Shown here: one piece after another, positions 48,443 to 56,646 of the stretch
Position numbering within the stretch: position 1 is the stretch's first letter
How the letters are laid out: the number at the start of each line of letters is the position of its first letter
Source: Pygmaiobacter massiliensis
GTDB taxonomy: Bacteria; Bacillota; Clostridia; Oscillospirales; Ruminococcaceae
Assembly (NCBI RefSeq): GCF_900199435.1
Contig: NZ_OAML01000003.1
Coordinates: 1,629,166 to 1,693,165 of the forward strand
Direction: 5' to 3'
DNA length: 64,000 nucleotides
Program-made: the position numbers and the translations under genes
Notes under the pieces: generated by a model
What the model was told of the DNA's origin: nothing
Databases searched by the model: none
What the model saw: the letters and a program-made list of their open reading frames with translations, nothing else

Positions 48443-48694
48443 ATGAATACAAAATATTTGATTCCCCCGAAACTCCGACAGGAATTTTTACTGGCAGGAT
48501 TTACGGTACTTGAGTTATTGATTGGTGTTGCGTGGTTGCTAATTAGCTTTACCACACATCACTACACTTGGCTCTGGGTGCTTGCTGTCGCGTTTCCTCT
48601 TTTCTGTAGATTCGATGGCAACTCCAATGGCCTATACTATTTGATTTTATTTATCCGCTTCTATGGCGGTACTAGAGAATTTGGAAGGAGGTAA
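48443..48694 (+). CDS. VirB3/PrgI-like conjugation protein
   Basis: An 83-residue protein with two closely spaced helices (~17-35, FTVLELLIGVAWLLISF, and ~42-55), a short basic N-terminus (KYLIPPKLRQEFLLAG) and the C-terminal RFYGGTREFGRR motif. It lies 9 bp before VirB4, which is the usual place of VirB3/PrgI. It would anchor the VirB4 ATPase to the membrane. Confidence 0.72.
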   Translation: MNTKYLIPPKLRQEFLLAGFTVLELLIGVAWLLISFTTHHYTWLWVLAVAFPLFCRFDGNSNGLYYLILFIRFYGGTREFGRR

Positions 48695-48703
48695 TCATAT
48701 ACT

Positions 48704-51073
48704 ATGAAAGCGAAAATTTCAGAAAAAAAGAAAGGAAATATAGACAAGCTGATTGATTTTGATTTGCTTGAAGATGGCATTAAAACGCCAACAGGTGTCT
48801 ATACCTTTTATCGCTACTACCCGCCCAATACGGAAATTATGACAGAGCAGGAAATTGCGCAGGAAATTGAAAACATGGCACACCTTATGGACGCGTTGTG
48901 CAGAGAGTTTGAGATTGTTGCGCTAGACAAGGTGGAAGATTTAAGCGAGGTGAAAGCCTTTTATCAGTCACTTGCACCAGAGTTCGACTACTTAACGAGT
49001 TATATTCTTGCTGCGCTGGAAGATGTTGATGTTATTTCCAGCGCGGTGCAGAGAGCTTACTATATCGTTGTTCAGAACGATAAGGAAGGTGGAAGGAACG
49101 CATATAATTTAATTCGCGGCAAAGGATTCCAAATTGAGATAGCTCAAAAAGCGGAATTGGCCGTCATGCTGCGCAACTACTTGCTGCGCGAATTTATTCC
49201 AATGGATATTTACACCATTGTGGACGAAGTAAAGAACGACCCTAAAATGCGCAAAGCAAAAGAGTTGGTCTATAAAAAAGAAATTGTGCGTCGGCTGGTG
49301 CCGATGCACATTTCTTTTACCCCGAAATATGCAGAGCAATCCACCGGCCATTACCGACGTACTCTTATGGTGAAAAACTTTCCGGCCTCTGGAGCAAATC
49401 CCTGCGGATTGAGAAAACTAGCGCAGCTCACTGGCACAACATTCACCATGCGGCTTACACCTATGTCAGCCGGAACGGCAAAACGGCTTACCAATAAGCA
49501 GCTGAAAAATAAAAGTGTTTTATTTGCCGGTCGTAACATCGACAACACAGAGAGTATTGAAGCAGAGCAAGAAAAAAGAATCATTCGAGAGTTCTTTGAA
49601 GAAGTAGGTAGAAGCCGCAGCACGATTTATAGCGTGAACATTTATATTGAAATGTGTGCGAAAACTTTAGAAGAGCTGCAACAACTAGAGAACACCGTGA
49701 CCAGTGAGCTTATGTCGCAGAGCATCACGAAAGAAAATATGTTGCATTTGCAAAAAGAAGGATTTCTTTGTGCTAACCCTCTTGGAACAGACACCTTTGT
49801 AACCAGTGCAAATAATATGCCGAGTATTTCGGCAGCAGCCCTTTATCCCTGTAGCTATTCTGGTCATTTAGATTCAAAGGGAATGCTGTTAGGGCGTACC
49901 TCTGACGGTGGTTTCGTATATCTTGACATGTGGAAACGTACCCCACATGTTACGAACAGTAACATTACGATTACCGGCTCCGCAGGGCAGGGAAAAAGCT
50001 ATCTGATGAAAAAAATCATCAACCAGCAGTATATTCGAGGGACACGCTGTTTCATTTTTGACCCCGACAATGAGTATTTAGACCTGGTAAGAAATCTCGG
50101 CGGCGTGGTTCAAAACTGTGCCACTGGTGAGGTCAAAATCAATCCATTTGAAGTGCGTCGTCTTCGTCGTCAAGATGAAGAGGTGGACGATGCGATACGC
50201 GACGACTATGATACCGTCCCCTTAAATACGGCAACTTTCTTTCAACATCTATCTTGGCTACAGGATTTTTTCACCGTGTTATTCCCCGATATGAAAACCC
50301 CGGAGCTTAAAGCCCTTATGATTTTAGTACAAGAGATGTATGAAAATCACGGCATTGACGAGAATAGCGATTTTAATACGCTGCAACCCCACGACTATCC
50401 CATTTTCTCGGATTTGTACCGATATATTCAAAGCAAGTCCGGGCAAGATTACAAGATGATTATTTCGAGAGAATATCTTAGCACATTGCTGCTATACTTG
50501 CACGACTGTTCTTTTGGAGCGCTTGGCTTGCTGATGAACGGCCACACTAATATTCGTAACGACCGCTTGGTGTGCTTTGCAATTAACGAATTACTCCAGG
50601 GAGCAGAGGAACGTACTCGTGCGGTGCTGTTTAATATCACAACGTATATTTGGAACATCATTACACGCAGAGAAGGTGAAACAATCTTGGCCATCGACGA
50701 GCTGCACGTTCTCTGTGATAAGCGTAATATGCGTATCGTAAAATACCTTCAGAGCTTCTCCAAACGTGACCGCAAATATGAGGGCAGCTTGATTATTGGA
50801 ACCCAACAAATCCAAGATTGCCTTGACCCCGACCTTGCACCGTATACGACAGCACTCTTCAATAATTCGAGCATAAAATTTCTTTTCTATCCCTCAAATA
50901 TCGACATGGCATTAGTGAAAGAAAAGCTGCAACTTACCGATGGCGAAACGAAGTGCATTTCAAAATCAAATAAAGGACACTGTTTAGTTAAAGTGGGAAA
51001 CAACAATTATTATCTGCACGTCGGCGAGCTGCCTTACGAAAAACAACTGTTCGGGTCAGCCGGTGGACGATAG
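48704..51073 (+). CDS. virB4: VirB4-family conjugation ATPase
   Basis: A 789-residue cytoplasmic ATPase that energises the type IV secretion channel. The N-terminal half is the TraC/VirB4 region. Walker A is TGSAGQGKSYLMKK with Lys431, then CFIFDPDNEYLDLV; Walker B is ILAIDELHVLC at ~660, with a later GTQQIQDCLDPD motif. GGAAGGAGGT precedes the start. Length and motif order are normal. Confidence 0.94.
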   Translation: MKAKISEKKKGNIDKLIDFDLLEDGIKTPTGVYTFYRYYPPNTEIMTEQEIAQEIENMAHLMDALCREFEIVALDKVEDLSEVKAFYQSLAPEFDYLTSYILAALEDVDVISSAVQRAYYIVVQNDKEGGRNAYNLIRGKGFQIEIAQKAELAVMLRNYLLREFIPMDIYTIVDEVKNDPKMRKAKELVYKKEIVRRLVPMHISFTPKYAEQSTGHYRRTLMVKNFPASGANPCGLRKLAQLTGTTFTMRLTPMSAGTAKRLTNKQLKNKSVLFAGRNIDNTESIEAEQEKRIIREFFEEVGRSRSTIYSVNIYIEMCAKTLEELQQLENTVTSELMSQSITKENMLHLQKEGFLCANPLGTDTFVTSANNMPSISAAALYPCSYSGHLDSKGMLLGRTSDGGFVYLDMWKRTPHVTNSNITITGSAGQGKSYLMKKIINQQYIRGTRCFIFDPDNEYLDLVRNLGGVVQNCATGEVKINPFEVRRLRRQDEEVDDAIRDDYDTVPLNTATFFQHLSWLQDFFTVLFPDMKTPELKALMILVQEMYENHGIDENSDFNTLQPHDYPIFSDLYRYIQSKSGQDYKMIISREYLSTLLLYLHDCSFGALGLLMNGHTNIRNDRLVCFAINELLQGAEERTRAVLFNITTYIWNIITRREGETILAIDELHVLCDKRNMRIVKYLQSFSKRDRKYEGSLIIGTQQIQDCLDPDLAPYTTALFNNSSIKFLFYPSNIDMALVKEKLQLTDGETKCISKSNKGHCLVKVGNNNYYLHVGELPYEKQLFGSAGGR

Positions 51074-51084
51074 GGGGCGGGTGA

Positions 51085-51642
51085 ATGTCGGCTCTCTTTA
51101 CGAAGATTGCTCTGTATGTGGCTACGGACGAAAAATCCAGAAATTTTATAATTGGAGCAGTGGTAGGAATCTTTATTCTTTTCTTTTTCTTTATTGCAAT
51201 TCTGGGTTCCGTTTTGGCCAGCGCAGCTGTTGTGCTGGACGATACTTACTACTACCCGGTGCCAGGATACACCTACATAAGCAGTGGATTTGACCCGGAT
51301 AGAAAGCACCCGATAACCGGCAAAATTGAGCCACACCTTGCACTGGATTTCCCGGCTCCCGAAGGAACGCCCATCATTGCCTCACGCTCCGGCGTGGTGG
51401 CATTGGTTGGCTCCAGCAAGGAACCGGGGAATTTTATCACGCTCCAGCATGATGATGGCACATACACTTTTTACTGCCATTGCAGCAAGATTTTAGCCAT
51501 TACGCGCTCCGAAGTTTTAGCGGGCGACGTGATTGCGCTAGTAGGTCAAACCGGCAGCGCAACCGGCCCGCACCTGCACTTTGAGGTGCGTACGCCAGAA
51601 GGAAATATCGACCCAACAGAGCTGTTGCAGGTATTTGAGTAG
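51085..51642 (+). CDS. Membrane-anchored M23 cell-wall hydrolase of the conjugation system
   Basis: A 185-residue protein with an N-terminal cytoplasmic tail, one helix (~25-55, GAVVGIFILFFFFIAILGSV) and an M23 domain. Zinc residues are present in HLALDFPAP (His-x3-Asp) and GPHLHFEVR (His-x-His), and SHYS-like YCHCSK is a further conserved segment. It probably opens the peptidoglycan for the secretion channel, the role of VirB1 in Gram-negatives. It is distinct from the chromosomal SpoIIQ-like M23. Confidence 0.86.
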   Translation: MSALFTKIALYVATDEKSRNFIIGAVVGIFILFFFFIAILGSVLASAAVVLDDTYYYPVPGYTYISSGFDPDRKHPITGKIEPHLALDFPAPEGTPIIASRSGVVALVGSSKEPGNFITLQHDDGTYTFYCHCSKILAITRSEVLAGDVIALVGQTGSATGPHLHFEVRTPEGNIDPTELLQVFE

Positions 51643-51772
51643 TGATGCTTGTTAAAATGGCTTAAATAAAGCACTATTTATACAAGTGGCGTCACCGACT
51701 ATCTTGTAAAATGGCTTGTTTAAAAGGCTTGGAAGTATTTCAGTGATTTTTTTAATTGTTAATATGGAAAAA

Positions 51773-51861
51773 GACGCCGAAAAGGCGTCACATAAAATCA
51801 AGACGCACTGCGGCTTGATGTGGTTGGGAGATGTCACTTGTGGCATCTCCCTTTATCCTGT
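51773..51861. promoter_or_regulatory. Probable oriT with an IncP-like nic motif
   Basis: In the 267-bp non-coding space before the relaxosome genes there is a hairpin GACGCC-GAAAA-GGCGTC (51773-51789), then a 12-bp stem GGGAGATGTCAC/GTGGCATCTCCC (51826-51837, 51840-51851) with one G-T pair. TATCCTG at 51854-51860, followed by T, lies 3 bp after it. TATCCTG|Y is the nic consensus of MOBP/IncP-type origins, and a MOBP relaxase follows. Two direct TAAAATGGCTT copies lie at the left of the same space. Confidence 0.75.
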
Positions 51862-51909
51862 AGCACAAGGACAAAGAGCCACGCAAAACCAAAGAAAGGA
51901 AATGAACCG

Positions 51910-52299
51910 ATGGTACGGAAAACTTTACGTATAGACGATGGACTGGCTTCGGATTTGGAGAGCATGGCACAGCAGAATAACACAACAGAAACCGATATTA
52001 TCAATCGTGCCTTGCGGCTCTACCGTGATTACTGCTATATGCAGGACAAGGCAACGGTGATTAACCAGGACGTGCTAAACGTTGCCCGCAGTATGGCCAA
52101 CGTGGCCGAGAAGAATATCAACTACAAAACGAACAAGTATCTTTCGGAACTGGCGGTGCAGCAAGCAATGCTTAATATGATTATTGGTAATTCGCTGGAC
52201 TTCAGCGAACAAGATTTGCAAGTGTTCCGATTGAAGGCGCTCGACACTATTAAGGAAACGCCGCGCGTGTTAAGGTTGGACGAGGTGCACGATGGCTAA
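51910..52299 (+). CDS. Ribbon-helix-helix relaxosome accessory protein
   Basis: A 129-residue protein whose first 45 residues form a ribbon-helix-helix fold (MVRKTLRIDDGLASDLESMA, TETDIINRALRLYRDY), followed by a helical region. It sits between the probable oriT and the relaxase and overlaps the relaxase start by 8 bp. Such proteins (MobC/TraJ-like) bind oriT and load the relaxase. AAGGAA at 51895 and position relative to the helix-turn support the ATG at 51910. Confidence 0.82.
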   Translation: MVRKTLRIDDGLASDLESMAQQNNTTETDIINRALRLYRDYCYMQDKATVINQDVLNVARSMANVAEKNINYKTNKYLSELAVQQAMLNMIIGNSLDFSEQDLQVFRLKALDTIKETPRVLRLDEVHDG

Positions 52300-55084
52300 G
52301 ATAATCTGCAAGTCCGGCTATCTGCGGACACAGGCACACGTTCTTAACCTGCTGGAGTATGCAGGTAACAAAATTGCATATCAAGAACTGGTGTATAAAG
52401 ACGGTGCTTGTGAGAAATTTTCTACCAATGAGAAGCTGGAACCGAAGAATCCCGACCGGGTGCAGAGCGTAAGGATACACTTTAAAGATGGAGCCGAGCG
52501 CGTGATGGATTATAGCGAATATGCTTATTGCATCACGAAGACCGTTACACTCGACCAGGTGGTGGGAGTGGAAGAAGATGCAGACCCAGCTGTGAAGCAA
52601 CCGCACGAAATGAAAGACCTCGACATGATGCGATACCTCGGCTACATCGAAGGGCGGCCAGGTGTTGAAAAAGAGGACGGCCATGGTTTGTTTGGGGTCA
52701 GCGGTGACGTTCCGATTTCGGTTGCCCGGCAGATGGCCGAGCAGCACAGTGACAGTACCATATGGTCGCACATTATTTCAATGGACGAGATTGAGGCAAA
52801 AGAAAAAGGATACGACCAACGGTCGGCCTGGAAAGACCTGGTGCTTGCACTCTCGCCCCGGATTGCAAAAATCTATAACATCACGCCGGAGAATCTGGTT
52901 ATCAATGCAGCCTTTCATAACAACACAGATAACCCCCATATCCATATGATGTTTTACAGCACCGACCCGCGTGAGGGAAAAGTGTTCGGCAGCCGGGAAG
53001 AGAACGAGGCTTTGAAAAAAGCGTCGCGGCAATTAAAGTCGCTTTTCGTTAACTCTATCTTTAAGCCGGAAGCTCGGTCAATCCAAGAGAGCAGGGGAGC
53101 AGCCCAAGAGCAGCTGAAAGAGATATTAAGGCAGCAGGTTGCCAAAGAGCTGCCCGGCGCGGTGCTGGAGAAGTACCAGACAGTGGCCGCAGAACTGAAG
53201 CAGCACTCCGGGCGATTAGAATATGGGTACCTTGCTCCGGAGCTGAAGCAGCAGGTCAATGAGCTACTTAGGGATTTGGTGGAGCAGACCCCGGCGCTGG
53301 CCGAAAGAAGCGAAGCCTTTTTGAAGATGCAAGAAGCGTATGTGCGAATGTATGTGAACAAAGAGGAAATAGTGGCCGAACAGATGGAGAGGTACAAAAA
53401 CGAGTTTTTTGCACCCACAAAAGCCGGTGGTAAGCAAGCAAACACGGTGCTGCATAACATTCTCATTAAGTCGATGGTAATGTTGGAACCGGGCAATCCC
53501 CCTGCGCCGGAATTGAGCAGTAAAGAAAAAATGGATATGGCGTTCAGTGACATTGAAGGATTTTCGTACATTGATGAAACTGCGGATACCGTAGCGAGTG
53601 GGGCGACCAACAATTTAGACCCCCTAGAAAACGATACGGATACACTGTTTCTTGAATTTTACGAGCATTGCTGGAGGCTCAACCAAGTTGCAGTAAGGCA
53701 CACCGGCAACCTGTTAAAGGAGAATCTCTTAGAGCATCAAGCAGACTGGCTGCGTATTTATAAAGCCACTGCTGAAGCGAAAGAGCAGAAAAAACAAATG
53801 TCCCCTGCGACGAGAAAAGAATTTGACAAGATATTGGCCGAGCAGATGCAATTTGAGGTGCAGAACTTAGAACAAAATCTGCTGCAATCAGATCCATTGC
53901 TGCAAAAGTACCAAGCCAAACAAATGGCGCACTTAGAGCGGCATTTCTTTGGTGCGCAGCTGGCTGAATTGCAGGAATACGCTGCTGAACAAATGGTGAA
54001 TGGAAATCTTTGCACCGCGCCTGGCAACATTACCGCTCGATACTTATCCCATCTGCCAGACAACGGATTGCGCTATTTGGCTAGTGAGGATTCCGAGTGC
54101 AAGAAAAACGTTTATCGGTTTACCGGGCAAGGGGTGATAGCTGCGCTTAATAATCCAGCCGGGGACTTGCACCACAAATTGGCCGAGCTGGGTGAAAACC
54201 AAAAACGGATTGCCAATATAAGCCGTGGGCTGAAGAAGATGGCTGCTCCAGACCCAGAACTCCAAAAAGCGTTTTTTGATGCTCACAAGGCGGTTCGTAA
54301 CCAGATTAGTGAAATCCGGCGCGAAGCCCAGGACGCTTGCCCGGAACTTTCTTCTGCCTTAGCGGCATACCGCGCCGAGCTGGACGAAAAGTCCAGAGAG
54401 AAGTTTGTGTCACAGTTTGGTGTCCTGGTACGAGAAGCAGCCGGGCAAGCCTTTAGTGATGGAGCATTTATGCTACCGCAGCACAACATGATTTTGCGTT
54501 TGGCAGATAACCTGGACGAAACCTTTGCCCAGGCAGCGCAGCGCGCAGCCACAGAACAGGTGAAGGCACTGCGGCAAGAGATTAACCGACAATACTACAA
54601 AGTATTTTGTTTGCCCAAGGAAAAAAGAGAAGCTCATGCTCTCTACAAGATGCTTTTACATTTGCCCGAACAGGAAAATTTAAAGGTTGGCGCCGCCCAA
54701 CAGATTTTGGAAGAAGTGCTGCAAACCCCAGAGCAAAAAGCGCTGTACAGTGCCGCATTTGAAACGTTTAAAGCTGAATACACCCGGCTCGGCGGTGAAC
54801 AAGATTTTTTAAAAACCAGTGCAGCCTTCAATAGAACGATTTTGACCGGCAAATATGAGAGTGTCTTTTCCAACCTCGAATTTGTCCGGGACAACTGTGA
54901 AGAAACAATTCAACGGATTGAAAAACAGCAGTTGGAGCAAAAGGTGGTTTCGAGTTGCTGTCTGTTAGCTCGTATCATGGACACCGATGCACGCAACCAG
55001 GAGCAAGCTGCGAAGAGGTATCGCCGTTTCAGAAAGCGGCACCGGCACCAGGAACGCGTCCAAGAAAATTCGATTGAGCGTTGA
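52292..55084 (+). CDS. mobP: MOBP-class relaxase (MobP3-like)
   Basis: A 930-residue nicking enzyme that cuts oriT and leads the strand into the recipient. The N-terminal relaxase domain has the histidine-triad motif FHNNTDNPHIHMMFY (His209, His216 and His218), and the N-terminus reads AKIICKSGYLRTQ with candidate catalytic Tyr residues. The remaining ~650 residues are largely helical (ELKQHSGRLEYGYLAPELK, LAEQMQFEVQNLEQNLLQ) and lack a helicase or primase motif; the separate DUF3991 primase may supply that. The family name is from recollection of domain architecture. Confidence 0.86.
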   Translation: MAKIICKSGYLRTQAHVLNLLEYAGNKIAYQELVYKDGACEKFSTNEKLEPKNPDRVQSVRIHFKDGAERVMDYSEYAYCITKTVTLDQVVGVEEDADPAVKQPHEMKDLDMMRYLGYIEGRPGVEKEDGHGLFGVSGDVPISVARQMAEQHSDSTIWSHIISMDEIEAKEKGYDQRSAWKDLVLALSPRIAKIYNITPENLVINAAFHNNTDNPHIHMMFYSTDPREGKVFGSREENEALKKASRQLKSLFVNSIFKPEARSIQESRGAAQEQLKEILRQQVAKELPGAVLEKYQTVAAELKQHSGRLEYGYLAPELKQQVNELLRDLVEQTPALAERSEAFLKMQEAYVRMYVNKEEIVAEQMERYKNEFFAPTKAGGKQANTVLHNILIKSMVMLEPGNPPAPELSSKEKMDMAFSDIEGFSYIDETADTVASGATNNLDPLENDTDTLFLEFYEHCWRLNQVAVRHTGNLLKENLLEHQADWLRIYKATAEAKEQKKQMSPATRKEFDKILAEQMQFEVQNLEQNLLQSDPLLQKYQAKQMAHLERHFFGAQLAELQEYAAEQMVNGNLCTAPGNITARYLSHLPDNGLRYLASEDSECKKNVYRFTGQGVIAALNNPAGDLHHKLAELGENQKRIANISRGLKKMAAPDPELQKAFFDAHKAVRNQISEIRREAQDACPELSSALAAYRAELDEKSREKFVSQFGVLVREAAGQAFSDGAFMLPQHNMILRLADNLDETFAQAAQRAATEQVKALRQEINRQYYKVFCLPKEKREAHALYKMLLHLPEQENLKVGAAQQILEEVLQTPEQKALYSAAFETFKAEYTRLGGEQDFLKTSAAFNRTILTGKYESVFSNLEFVRDNCEETIQRIEKQQLEQKVVSSCCLLARIMDTDARNQEQAAKRYRRFRKRHRHQERVQENSIER

Positions 55085-55234
55085 GCGGTAAAGAAAAAAT
55101 AGACAAAATGGCGTGGGTGTTGTAAGATGGTCTTGCAACACCTTCTTATATGTGCAATTACAAAAGAATAACATCGGCGGCCTGTGGAATAGCAGGTCAA
55201 TTGCACTATGCCGAAAAAAGAAGGAGCGATTACT

Positions 55235-55750
55235 ATGTTGTTTAATGAAGAGTATTGTGTAAAGCTGGACGAAAATGAAGCGCGTCTTCATATGTCCTTC
55301 GGAGAAATGGACGGCCCGATGCAGCACGCTGTTAACATGAAAAAGTATGTCAACGGCAAAATCATCTATGAAGATGCGGCAGACGGCCAGCTCTATTATG
55401 CACTGGAAGAAAAGCAGTGGTTCCGTTATGGACTGACAGAGGAAAAGGACGGAATCAAGGGCTTGCGGCCTTTCGAGAAGCTGCCGAAAAAAGACCAGGC
55501 TGCTTTTGCCGAGCTGCTGGCGCTAGACCAGCCGGACTTGAAGGTGGTTTCGTTTGGTGATGAAGAGGGCGAGCTTATCGGTGTAATGACCGAAACCAGA
55601 GAGTCGCCGTTTTTCATTAAGCGTGAAACGCTGGAGCAGCTGACCGCGGAACAAAAGAGCGCACTGACTGTGCATAGCACTGACCGCGATTTGACCTGCC
55701 CCTTTGCTATTCAAATCCAGAAAGACCCCGACGCATTTGTGATGTACTAA
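55235..55750 (+). CDS. Acidic protein of unknown function
   Basis: A 171-residue, strongly acidic protein (FGEMDGPMQHAVNMKKY, KLPKKDQAAFAELLALDQPD) without membrane helices or enzyme motifs. GAAGGAG at 55220 selects the ATG at 55235 over an in-frame one at 55208. An acidic, soluble, element-borne protein of this size could be a DNA mimic, but nothing in the sequence shows it. It lies alone between the relaxase and the XRE membrane protein. Confidence 0.55.
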   Translation: MLFNEEYCVKLDENEARLHMSFGEMDGPMQHAVNMKKYVNGKIIYEDAADGQLYYALEEKQWFRYGLTEEKDGIKGLRPFEKLPKKDQAAFAELLALDQPDLKVVSFGDEEGELIGVMTETRESPFFIKRETLEQLTAEQKSALTVHSTDRDLTCPFAIQIQKDPDAFVMY

Positions 55751-55920
55751 GCACCAGAAAGCAAATTGCTGTTCGGGAGATTATTTATATAATCCTATAT
55801 TTTATTTAGAACCAAAATGATTGTGTTTTTTGTTTATGCAACCGCTAGTTGCCTTGTGGTTGGTAGAATAAATTATGCCTATTTGATATGGTTGGAGCAT
55901 ATACAAAGGAGGTAGGAACA

Positions 55921-56523
55921 ATGATGTTAAATGAAAAACTTAAACAATGTCGAGAGAATAGTGGTTTTTCACAAGAAAAAATTGCAGAGCTTCTGGGAGT
56001 GAGCAGGCAAGCTGTAACGAAATGGGAAAATGGACAATCTTCCCCCAGTTCACATAATCTTACTGCATTAGCGTCCATCTATAAAACTTCTTTAGATGAG
56101 TTAGCGGACAATAAAAACAAGGGAGAGGTAAAGGATAAAAAAATACTACACTCAAACTTAACTTTAATTGCTATTATTTTGCAAGCATCATCTTTAAATG
56201 TTTGCATACAACCAATGTTACCTGAAGAATATGGTTTGCCATATACTGCTTTGTTATTGTTTAAATTTTTATCACTTCTCGCTTGTTCTACATGGATGGC
56301 ATACAATTTGAGATATGAAAAGAATAGCATTCAATTTAGAAAAAACGTTAAATTTGAATTGGGTTACTGTCTAGTACAAGTAGGTGTTATGCTGTTTGCT
56401 TTATATAGTCAATTAACTTTTGCGGGTACATTGCTTATTATATTTGTGACTATAATATATATTTTCGTAATCAATCCTAAGTATATGAATCGCACAATGG
56501 TGGTAAAGAAAAATAGAAAGTAA
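55921..56523 (+). CDS. XRE-family regulator fused to a four-helix membrane domain
   Basis: A 200-residue protein: residues 1-65 are a Cro/CI helix-turn-helix (CRENSGFSQEKIAELLGVSR, VTKWENGQSSPS), then a linker, then about four membrane helices (~80-190). It is a membrane-bound transcriptional regulator of a type common in Firmicutes. AAAGGAGG at 55905 sets the start. Its AT content is well above that of the conjugation genes, like other accessory genes of the element. A terminator follows, so it is monocistronic. The signal it senses is unknown. Confidence 0.75.
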   Translation: MMLNEKLKQCRENSGFSQEKIAELLGVSRQAVTKWENGQSSPSSHNLTALASIYKTSLDELADNKNKGEVKDKKILHSNLTLIAIILQASSLNVCIQPMLPEEYGLPYTALLLFKFLSLLACSTWMAYNLRYEKNSIQFRKNVKFELGYCLVQVGVMLFALYSQLTFAGTLLIIFVTIIYIFVINPKYMNRTMVVKKNRK

Positions 56524-56560
56524 GATTATGAGCATAACCTGCAACCCAATATATTAAGCA

Positions 56561-56594
56561 AAAAGCACACGGAAGACCGTGTGCTTTTCTTTTT
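56561..56594 (+). terminator. Terminator after the XRE membrane regulator
   Basis: AAAAGCACACGG (56561-56572) pairs with CCGTGTGCTTTT (56577-56588), followed by CTTTTTG. Confidence 0.88.
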
Positions 56595-56646
56595 GTCTAA
56601 ACCCGCCGACTATTCGGCGGGTATTTTAATTTAAGGAGGAAAAAAG

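Noticed and set aside
51716-51934. 72-codon open frame across the probable oriT
   Set aside because: It overlaps both hairpins and the nic motif, lacks a ribosome-binding site and overlaps the accessory gene in another frame.
54882-54894. TTGTCCGGGACAA palindrome in the relaxase gene as a twelfth member of the dyad family
   Set aside because: Its half-sites are in the reversed order (TTGTCC then GGACAA) and flanks do not match, so it is likely chance.
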